This document shows, piece after piece, positions 7,598 to 13,664 of a stretch of 14,673 bases of DNA. How positions within the stretch are numbered: the stretch's first letter is position 1; each line of letters opens with the position of its first letter. The DNA is taken from contig ONMG01000183.1 in the NCBI GenBank assembly GCA_900318855.1, positions 1 to 14,673 on the forward strand, read 5' to 3'. The position numbers and the translations under genes were made by a program. The stretch is from an uncultured Prevotella sp. Its GTDB lineage: Bacteria; Bacteroidota; Bacteroidia; Bacteroidales; Bacteroidaceae. Below the pieces are notes generated by a model. The model was not told the origin of the DNA, searched no databases, and saw only the letters and a program-made list of their open reading frames with translations.

Positions 7598-8170
7598 ATG
7601 CCAAAAGCTTATGAATTCCTTGCTGACGGTTTCGAAGTAATCGAAGCAATGGTACCCGTAGACATCCTCCACAGAGGAGAGGTGGATGTAGAATTAGTTA
7701 GTGTTAACGGTTCCGAGTTTGTGACCTCCAATGATGGCATCACCGTAAAATGCAATTTGAAGATAGAAGACATAAAGGACTGGGACGATGTCGACTTACT
7801 GATGATTCCCGGAGGAATGCCCGGAGCCACTAATCTGACCAAGCACGAAGGAGTGCGCCAGGCCTTCTTGCGCCAGGCTCAGAAGGGTAAGAAGGTGGCT
7901 GCCATCTGCGCTGCCCCCATGCTGCTGGGAGCTGTCGGCCTGCTGAAGGGACGTAAAGCCACTTGCTTCCCCGGATTCGAGCAATATCTTGAGGGAGCCC
8001 AGCTGACCCATGAGGCTGTGACCGTGGATGGCAACATTACCACAGCCGAAGGCCCCGGTGCAGCAGCAAAGTACGGCTTCTGTCTGCTCAGTCAGCTCAC
8101 TGCCGGGGATAAAGCAGAAGAATGGAAAGAAATAATGCGCTTTAAGCATGTCTATGGTAAGGAATTCTGA
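7598..8170 (+). CDS. DJ-1/ThiJ/PfpI family protein (YajL-like)
   Basis: This is a 190-residue cytosolic single-domain protein of the DJ-1 superfamily. The nucleophile-elbow cysteine is Cys104 in AAICAAPMLLG (101-111). The acidic residue that hydrogen-bonds it is probably Glu16 in GFEVIEAMVPVDIL, equivalent to Glu18 of human DJ-1. PGGMPGATNL (71-80) and AEGPGAA (150-156) are further family motifs. Members are linked to oxidative stress protection, chaperone and deglycase-like activities; the exact role is debated and cannot be read here. It is the first gene of a three-gene unit, and its 3' end overlaps ispD by 23 nt, implying coupled translation. The length matches YajL/DJ-1 (about 190). Codon use resembles its neighbours. 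Confidence 0.93.
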   Translation: MPKAYEFLADGFEVIEAMVPVDILHRGEVDVELVSVNGSEFVTSNDGITVKCNLKIEDIKDWDDVDLLMIPGGMPGATNLTKHEGVRQAFLRQAQKGKKVAAICAAPMLLGAVGLLKGRKATCFPGFEQYLEGAQLTHEAVTVDGNITTAEGPGAAAKYGFCLLSQLTAGDKAEEWKEIMRFKHVYGKEF

Positions 8171-8843
8171 TTCCGACTACGGCATCATTGTCGCCGGAGG
8201 CAAAGGAACGCGTATGGGGGCAACAGTGCCCAAGCAGTTCCTTTGCGTCGGGGGCGAGCCCGTTCTCATGCGCACGCTGCGACGTTTCCATGATTACAAT
8301 CCCCGACTGTCGCTCATTGTGGTGCTGCCTCACGAGCAGCAGGATTATTGGAGGCAGCTTTGTCGGGAGCATCACTTTGACATAGTCCACCAGTGTGTGG
8401 ATGGGGGTGTCACGCGCTTCCACTCTTCGCTCAGCGGCCTGAGCGTCATTCCCGAGGAAGCCGACGGCATCGTAGCCATTCACGATGGGGTGCGCCCTTT
8501 CGTGTCGGAGGAGACCATCGGCCGATGCTTTGAGGCTGCGCGCAATGAGGAGGCCGCCATTCCGGTGATGCCTGTAGTGGAAACCTTGCGCAGGGTGGAA
8601 TCCGACGGACAGAGCCACAATGTGTCCCGGAGCTGCTATCGAAATGTGCAGACACCGCAGTGCTTCAGAATCAGCTTGGCCCGCGCGGCCTTCAGTCAGC
8701 CTTACCGTGAAGATTTCACCGATGATGCCTCCGTCGTCGAGGCCTATGGCCACAAGGTGGCGATGGTAGCCGGCAATCGTGAGAACATTAAGCTCACCAC
8801 TCCCTTTGAGCTCAAGGTAGCGGAAGCGTTGTTAAACCGATAA
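8148..8843 (+). CDS. ispD: 2-C-methyl-D-erythritol 4-phosphate cytidylyltransferase
   Basis: IspD transfers CMP from CTP to 2-C-methyl-D-erythritol 4-phosphate, the third step of the non-mevalonate isoprenoid pathway, in the cytosol. The 231-residue length is typical. The CTP-binding glycine-rich loop is GIIVAGGKGTRMG (12-24), followed by PKQF (28-31). GGVTRFHSSLSGL (86-98) and HDGVRPFV (112-119, with Asp113 and Arg116) form the active site. RNVQTPQCFR and NIKLTTPFEL (213-222, Lys215) complete the substrate pocket. The start may be ATG 8148 or ATG 8154; both lie inside the DJ-1 gene. recG begins 4 nt after the stop. Presence of the gene indicates the organism makes isoprenoids by the MEP route. 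Confidence 0.97.
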   Translation: MSMVRNSDSDYGIIVAGGKGTRMGATVPKQFLCVGGEPVLMRTLRRFHDYNPRLSLIVVLPHEQQDYWRQLCREHHFDIVHQCVDGGVTRFHSSLSGLSVIPEEADGIVAIHDGVRPFVSEETIGRCFEAARNEEAAIPVMPVVETLRRVESDGQSHNVSRSCYRNVQTPQCFRISLARAAFSQPYREDFTDDASVVEAYGHKVAMVAGNRENIKLTTPFELKVAEALLNR

Positions 8844-8847
8844 TCTT

Positions 8848-10950
8848 ATGTTCGATATTTTAGGTCAGGACATCATGTATCTGCCCGGGGTAGGCCCTAA
8901 GCGAAAGACCATTCTTGAGCGCGAACTGGGCATCCGCACTTGGGGTGACTTGCTGGAATACTATCCCTACAAATATGTGGACCGTTCCCGAATCTATCAT
9001 ATCGACGAACTCAACGGAACAATGCCCTATGTGCAGATTCGCGGGCATATTCTGAGTTTTGAGGAGTTTAGCAGGGGCGGGCGTCAGAAACGGGTCGTGG
9101 CCCACTTCACCGATGGTCACGGCATAGTGGATTTAGTGTGGTTCCACGGCGCAAAATACGTCTACAAGAGCTATGACCTGAAGACCGAGTACGTTGTCTT
9201 TGGCAAGCCCACGGTATTTGGCGGACGCTATCAGTTCACGCATCCTGACATCGACAAGGTGGCCGACTTGCAGCTCTCGGCGATGGGCATGCAACCCTAC
9301 TATATGACGACCGAGCGCATGAAGCAGACGGGGCTGCCATCGAGAGCCATCGAGAAAATCACGCGCACCCTCGTTGACAAGCTGTCGGCCACGCCGCTTC
9401 CAGAGACCCTTCCGCCCTTCATTACCGGGCCGCTCCATCTCATCCCGCGCAGCGAAGCCCTTGCCTGCATCCACTACCCTCACAATGTCACAGAAGTGCA
9501 GCGGGCCCAGGAAAGGCTTAAATTCGAAGAGCTCTTCTACGTCCAGCTCAACATCCTTCGCTATGCAAGCGACCACCGCCGCAAATACCGTGGCTGCATC
9601 TTTAGCCACGTCGGAACGCTGTTTAATTACTTTTACCGCCATAATCTCCCCTTCCCGCTCACCGGAGCGCAGAAGCGGGTGATGCATGAGATAAGACGCG
9701 ATATGGGCAGCGGACGCCAGATGAACCGTCTGCTGCAGGGCGATGTCGGGTCGGGGAAAACGCTGGTGGCACTGATGTCGATGATTATCGCTATCGACAA
9801 TGGCTATCAAGCTTGTCTGATGGCTCCCACGGAGATTCTTGCCGAGCAGCACCGGCAGACCATCATGGCTTTTCTGAACGACATGAGCATAACGGTCGCC
9901 CTACTCACCGGAAGCGTAAAAGGCAAGAAGCGGGAAGAGATTCTCACGGGACTGGCCTCCGGCGACATCAACCTGCTCATAGGGACTCATGCTGTCCTGG
10001 AAGACAATGTCCAGTTCGCGCGGTTGGGACTGGCCGTCATCGACGAGCAGCACAGGTTCGGAGTGGCTCAGAGGGCCCGACTGTGGACCAAGAACACCAA
10101 TCCGCCGCATATCCTCGTTATGACCGCCACTCCCATTCCGCGCACCCTGGCCATGACCATCTATGGCGACCTCGACGTGAGCATCATCGACGAGCTGCCC
10201 CCCGGCCGCAAGCCCGTGCATACGATTCATCGTTACGACGATCAGATGGCTACGGTCTACGAGGGAATGCGAAGGGAGATAAGAGCCGGAAGACAGATTT
10301 ACGTGGTGTTCCCCGTAATCAAGGAGAGCGAGAAAAGCGACCTCCGCAATCTTGAAGAGGGCTTTGCGCATCTCTGCGAGGTCTTTCCCGAGTACGCGCT
10401 CAGCAAGGTGCACGGCCTGATGAAAAACAAGGAGAAGGATGAGGAAATGAGGAAGTTCGCCATGGGACAGACCCAAATTCTCGTGGCTACTACGGTCATC
10501 GAAGTGGGAGTGAACGTGCCCAACGCCTCGGTGATGGTCATCATCGACGCGCAGCGCTTCGGGCTCTCGCAGCTCCATCAGTTGCGGGGGCGTGTGGGAA
10601 GAGGAGCCGACCAGAGCTACTGCATTCTCGTCACCAATCATAAGCTCTCCGAAGAAACACGCAAGCGCATTGACATCATGACCGAGACGAACGACGGTTT
10701 CAGAATCGCCGAAGCCGACCTCAAGCTTCGCGGTCCCGGTGACCTTGAGGGAACCCAGCAGAGCGGCATCGCTTTCGACTTGAAGATAGCCAATATCGCA
10801 CGCGACGGACAGATTGTGGAGCTGGCCCGGAGAGAGGCCCAAAAGATTATTGACACCGACCCCAATTGCCACAGCGCACAGTTTGAAATGCTGTGGAATC
10901 GGTTAAAAGAATTAAGGAAAACAAATATCAACTGGGGCACGATTAGTTGA
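8848..10950 (+). CDS. recG: ATP-dependent DNA helicase RecG
   Basis: RecG is a monomeric superfamily 2 translocase that remodels stalled replication forks, R-loops and Holliday junctions. The 700 residues fit the family (E. coli about 693). The N-terminal third is the wedge/OB-fold domain that grips branched DNA, including PYVQIRGHI near residues 61-69. The helicase core shows Walker A GDVGSGKT (298-305, Lys304), motif II DEQH (399-402), motif III MTATPIPRT (425-433) and motif VI QLRGRVGRG (578-586). The C-terminal block TNDGFRIAEADLKLRGPGD is the conserved RecG-specific region associated with translocation. It is the last gene of the DJ-1/ispD/recG unit, with 230 nt before the next gene. No frameshift or missing motif was seen. 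Confidence 0.97.
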   Translation: MFDILGQDIMYLPGVGPKRKTILERELGIRTWGDLLEYYPYKYVDRSRIYHIDELNGTMPYVQIRGHILSFEEFSRGGRQKRVVAHFTDGHGIVDLVWFHGAKYVYKSYDLKTEYVVFGKPTVFGGRYQFTHPDIDKVADLQLSAMGMQPYYMTTERMKQTGLPSRAIEKITRTLVDKLSATPLPETLPPFITGPLHLIPRSEALACIHYPHNVTEVQRAQERLKFEELFYVQLNILRYASDHRRKYRGCIFSHVGTLFNYFYRHNLPFPLTGAQKRVMHEIRRDMGSGRQMNRLLQGDVGSGKTLVALMSMIIAIDNGYQACLMAPTEILAEQHRQTIMAFLNDMSITVALLTGSVKGKKREEILTGLASGDINLLIGTHAVLEDNVQFARLGLAVIDEQHRFGVAQRARLWTKNTNPPHILVMTATPIPRTLAMTIYGDLDVSIIDELPPGRKPVHTIHRYDDQMATVYEGMRREIRAGRQIYVVFPVIKESEKSDLRNLEEGFAHLCEVFPEYALSKVHGLMKNKEKDEEMRKFAMGQTQILVATTVIEVGVNVPNASVMVIIDAQRFGLSQLHQLRGRVGRGADQSYCILVTNHKLSEETRKRIDIMTETNDGFRIAEADLKLRGPGDLEGTQQSGIAFDLKIANIARDGQIVELARREAQKIIDTDPNCHSAQFEMLWNRLKELRKTNINWGTIS

Positions 10951-11003
10951 CATAAATCATCCCGATTCGCCCTTCCACAAAAGCACAGCGACCATTGTTG
11001 GGG

Positions 11004-11035
11004 GATTTTAGATTTGTTAAAATACTTCTAAAATC
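11004..11035. repeat. Perfect 9-bp inverted repeat in the recG / M23 gap
   Basis: GATTTTAGA (11004-11012) and TCTAAAATC (11027-11035) are exact reverse complements with a 14 nt AT-rich spacer. The element lies 53 nt after recG and ends about 35 bp before the predicted -7 box of the M23 gene. There is no following T-tract, so a regulator binding site or a weak hairpin is as likely as a terminator. The rest of this 230 nt gap holds the -7 box and leader hairpin listed next. Confidence 0.5.
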
Positions 11036-11069
11036 AGTTAAACCCGTAACAGCTTTGAAAACTTTTTCT

Positions 11070-11077
11070 TATCTTTG
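11070..11077 (+). promoter_or_regulatory. Predicted -7 box for the M23 peptidase gene
   Basis: TATCTTTG matches TAnnTTTG. A TTTG occurs upstream at 11054-11057 but only 12 nt away, which is too close for the normal 19-21 nt spacing, so the -33 element is unclear. It would give a leader of about 100 nt. Confidence 0.5.
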
Positions 11078-11091
11078 TAGCGTCTTGTGAT

Positions 11092-11124
11092 AATCACCAA
11101 GCTTTTCCTAACGTTTTGGTGGTT
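11092..11124 (+). promoter_or_regulatory. Candidate stem-loop in the leader of the M23 peptidase mRNA
   Basis: AATCACCAA (11092-11100) can pair along its full length with TTGGTGGTT (11116-11124), giving 9 pairs with one U-G wobble and a 15 nt loop. It sits about 15-20 nt after the predicted transcription start and 56 nt before the ATG. It is followed by GTGTTTTT, so a weak terminator or attenuator is also possible. Confidence 0.35.
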
Positions 11125-11180
11125 GTGTTTTTCTGAATTCAACACCTGTCTTCAGAACGACATGCAAACTAATATTGAGT

Positions 11181-12125
11181 ATGGATTTAAAGAAAATATT
11201 AAGAACATTAGCAATATCAGCAGCATTTTTCACTGCAGCTGTCCCCAGTAGTGCACAGGATTTGTTGGCCCGTCAGGCTCCCATCGACCGTAAGATGAAA
11301 GTCGTCGACACCTTGGCCCTTCAGAATATTATAGAGCGCGAGAACCTCGAGTCGCCCTCGGCAGCACTTTATCAGGACTGGGACAACCGCTACGCGCACA
11401 GAGAGACCGAGCTGCCGGATTCCTTCAGAATCAACCTGCGCCACTTCTGTATGCCCACTCCCAGCAGGGTAATCACAAGCAACTTCGGACCGCGGTGGGG
11501 GCGCCGTCACAAAGGACTCGATATCAAAGTATATATTGGCGACACTATCCGTGCAGCCTTCAGCGGAAAAGTTCGCGTTGTCAGATATGAAGGCGGTGGC
11601 TATGGCAACTATGTGGTTATCCGTCACAACAATGGCCTGGAAACCATCTACGGCCATCTCTCCAAACAGCTTGTAGAAGAAAACCAAACGGTGAAAGCCG
11701 GGCAGCCCATTGGCTTGGGTGGTAATACCGGGCGCAGCACGGGCTCCCATCTGCACTTCGAGACGCGTCTGTGCGGAGTGGCGCTCAATCCGGCGCTGTT
11801 CTTCGACTTCCGCGACCAGGATGTCACGGGTGACTACTACGTGTTCCGCAAGAGCAATTACGAGCGTGAATCGGCTGAGGCTAGCCGCGAGCGCGGCAAG
11901 GTGGGCTCGGGCAGCTACGATGCCGACGATGTCAGAGGAACCTCTGCCAACAGCGGAGCCAGCTTGGCTTCAGGAGGCGAAGCACTCTATCACAAAGTGT
12001 CGGCCGGCGAGACCTTGGCTACTATCGCGCAGAAACGTGGTGTCAGCATCGATACCCTTTGCCGGCTCAATCACCTCAGCAAGAATTCGAAGGTGCGCCC
12101 TGGCAGAATCTTGAGATATTCATAA
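11181..12125 (+). CDS. Exported M23 (LytM-type) metallopeptidase with C-terminal LysM domain
   Basis: This 314-residue envelope protein is expected to cut, or regulate the cutting of, peptidoglycan peptide cross-links. It has a Sec signal peptide (about 1-26, ending PSSAQ). The M23 domain runs from about 95 to 207 and has all four zinc/catalytic positions: His110 and Asp114 (HKGLD), His159 (YGHLS), and His190/His192 in GSHLHFE. It is therefore probably active, not a degenerate LytM factor. A Gly/Ser/Arg-rich linker (about 225-268) leads to a single LysM domain (about 270-313, HKVSAGETLATIAQKRGV) that binds peptidoglycan. I start at ATG 11181; a TTG two codons earlier is less likely. A strong terminator follows 29 nt after the stop. 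Substrate bond and timing are not determinable here. Confidence 0.93.
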   Translation: MDLKKILRTLAISAAFFTAAVPSSAQDLLARQAPIDRKMKVVDTLALQNIIERENLESPSAALYQDWDNRYAHRETELPDSFRINLRHFCMPTPSRVITSNFGPRWGRRHKGLDIKVYIGDTIRAAFSGKVRVVRYEGGGYGNYVVIRHNNGLETIYGHLSKQLVEENQTVKAGQPIGLGGNTGRSTGSHLHFETRLCGVALNPALFFDFRDQDVTGDYYVFRKSNYERESAEASRERGKVGSGSYDADDVRGTSANSGASLASGGEALYHKVSAGETLATIAQKRGVSIDTLCRLNHLSKNSKVRPGRILRYS

Positions 12126-12154
12126 CCTGAGATAAATCAATTTTCATTAATAGA

Positions 12155-12188
12155 CCCCGGCAAGATGCGAATCCTGTCGGGGATTTTT
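12155..12188 (+). terminator. Strong intrinsic terminator after the M23 peptidase gene
   Basis: CCCCGGCA (12155-12162) pairs with TGTCGGGG (12175-12182), 8 pairs with one G-T wobble. Above an A/C mismatch, GAT/ATC adds three pairs capped by a GCGA (GNRA) tetraloop. The stem is followed by ATTTTT. The T-tract ends only 15 nt before the ATG of the next gene. Confidence 0.82.
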
Positions 12189-12203
12189 AAATAGGGTAGT
12201 GGT

Positions 12204-13508
12204 ATGAGAACGAAACTGATAGTTTGCTTGGTCGTGAGTGTGCTTTTTGCAGGTCAGACTCTGAGAGCCCAGTCGATAGATGAGCAGACCGGCCGTTGTC
12301 TGAATACTTCCGACTGGTTTGGTTTGCAACGCCTCTACACGGCGCATGCCACCGAGATGCAGCCCTTGCTTCGGGACATGTCGAAGGCGATGCTCGATCA
12401 TGTCTTTGCCCGCTACGACGAAGCTGTGCAGTCGATTCCCCAGCTCATACGCAGTCATCAGCAGGATCTGGGAGCAGCCAATACGCTCTCCATGATTCAT
12501 CTCTATGCGAGCGATTTAAGCAATATGGGCAACAATAAGGAAGCAGCCGCAAAGGTGGAGAGCGTGGCCGCCCAGCTCAAGGCGTCGGGTAATGTGGCGG
12601 CCAGTGCGCAGATGGTGCATCTTGCTCAAATCTATAAGGCTATGAGCGAATACGAGCTGTTCCGAAACGAAAGCGTCAAGAAGGCCATCGTGATTCCTTT
12701 TCGTCTCGACTCTATCGGCCCTAAGGACAAGCGCTCGGTGCAGGTCATCGTTCCGTCGCGTCTCAACGGAAAGCAGCTGGCAGTCACCTTCGATACCGGT
12801 GCAGGCGTCAATGTCATCAGTACGCCGATGGCTCGGAAACTGGGACTGCGGGTCTACGACATCCCGGTGGAGGCCGAAGGCGAGGGAAGGAACGTGGGAC
12901 GTTTTGCAATAGCCGACAAACTTCAGATGGGCGACCTTGTGGTTCGTAATGTTCCCTTTTATGTGTTGGACATCACGACCCATGTCGACAGTGTCGACCA
13001 ATATCTCAAGCATATGAACTGTGTGGTGGGTATCCCGCTGATGGAGGCCATGAAAGAAGTGCAATTCGATTTCTCGCAGCACCATATTCTGATTCCCGGG
13101 CAAGAGAGCGACAGCGATGCCCACAACTTGTGCATGGACACGCAGACCCGGAATCTGCTGATGGAGATCCGTCATGGTGACGAGCCTTTGGCACTGGTTG
13201 CCGATATGGGCAATTCGGGACTCACCACCTTGAGCAATGACTACTTTCAGGCTCATGCTGATGCTGTAAGGGCGCAGGGCACACCAGCTACCTTCCGTAG
13301 CGGGGGATTAGGAGGCGTCACCGTCACGGAATGCTATCGGCTTCAGAAATTTCCAGTGACCGTAGGAGATGTCAAAGTGGTGCTGCCGGAGGTGAACGTG
13401 CTGTCGAAGCCGACTTCCAGGCGGAGCAATTTCGGTATCAAGGACTTTCTGCTGTTCCGAAAAGTCATCTTCAATCTCCATAAAATGTTTCTGAAGGTGG
13501 AGCTCTGA
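12204..13508 (+). CDS. Exported retropepsin-like aspartic protease family protein, two-lobed
   Basis: This is a 434-residue protein with a Sec signal peptide (about 1-23, ending LRAQ). Residues 24-155 look all-helical and resemble a TPR-like region. From about 160 there are two similar beta-rich halves. The first has the aspartic protease motif VTFDTGAGVNVIS (194-206, Asp197) and the later hydrophobic-Gly motif VVGIPLM (274-280). The second has LVADMGNSGLTTLS (331-344) where the DTG triad has become DMG (Asp334 kept), and NFGIKDFL (409-416). Retropepsins normally dimerise from single-motif monomers; here two lobes lie in one chain, pepsin-like, with an asymmetric pair. Substrate unknown; location periplasmic or outer-membrane-facing. 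No clear promoter was found between the upstream terminator and this gene, and AGGG 8-11 nt before the ATG is a weak ribosome site. Confidence 0.82.
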   Translation: MRTKLIVCLVVSVLFAGQTLRAQSIDEQTGRCLNTSDWFGLQRLYTAHATEMQPLLRDMSKAMLDHVFARYDEAVQSIPQLIRSHQQDLGAANTLSMIHLYASDLSNMGNNKEAAAKVESVAAQLKASGNVAASAQMVHLAQIYKAMSEYELFRNESVKKAIVIPFRLDSIGPKDKRSVQVIVPSRLNGKQLAVTFDTGAGVNVISTPMARKLGLRVYDIPVEAEGEGRNVGRFAIADKLQMGDLVVRNVPFYVLDITTHVDSVDQYLKHMNCVVGIPLMEAMKEVQFDFSQHHILIPGQESDSDAHNLCMDTQTRNLLMEIRHGDEPLALVADMGNSGLTTLSNDYFQAHADAVRAQGTPATFRSGGLGGVTVTECYRLQKFPVTVGDVKVVLPEVNVLSKPTSRRSNFGIKDFLLFRKVIFNLHKMFLKVEL

Positions 13509-13541
13509 GGGGGGGCTGCTGACCTCGATGTCCGCATGTTC

Positions 13542-13629
13542 CCCGGAGAGCGCCGGGCTGAGAACACGACGAGGCCGGTGAAGAACAGCTGTCTTCTCCG
13601 GCCCCGGACTACTTAGCGCGAAAACGCGC
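13542..13629. terminator. Cluster of GC-rich stem-loops between convergent genes
   Basis: Three inverted repeats fill the 156 nt gap. The first is CCCGG/CCGGG (13542-13546 with 13553-13557). The second is a 12-position stem GGCCGGTGAAGA (13573-13584) with TCTTCTCCGGCC (13592-13603), one mismatch and a 7 nt loop. The third is GCGCG-AAAA-CGCGC (13616-13629). A run of eight T's lies at 13649-13656 but is 20 nt past the last stem, so none is a textbook intrinsic terminator. Given the convergent genes, a shared transcription end region is the likeliest reading. Confidence 0.45.
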
Positions 13630-13664
13630 GGTGTTTAACTATTGAAGATTTTTTTTGGCAATCC

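Noticed and set aside
8148..8170. Frameshift between the DJ-1 and ispD genes
   Set aside because: The overlap could look like a fusion broken by a frameshift, but both proteins are full length with their own normal ends, so it is ordinary coupled translation.
9901..10872. Minus-strand open frame of 323 codons
   Set aside because: It lies entirely within recG, whose helicase motifs are complete. The frame is a codon-bias shadow.
11009..11016. TAGATTTG as a second -7 box upstream of the M23 gene
   Set aside because: It fits TAnnTTTG, but the nearest TTG (10998-11000) is only 8 nt upstream, far short of the usual spacing, and the sequence is part of the inverted repeat.
11162..11251. Possible 29-codon upstream ORF overlapping the M23 start out of frame
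   Set aside because: It has no ribosome site and no recognisable peptide, and short frames of this size arise by chance. It would matter only if ribosome profiling showed use.
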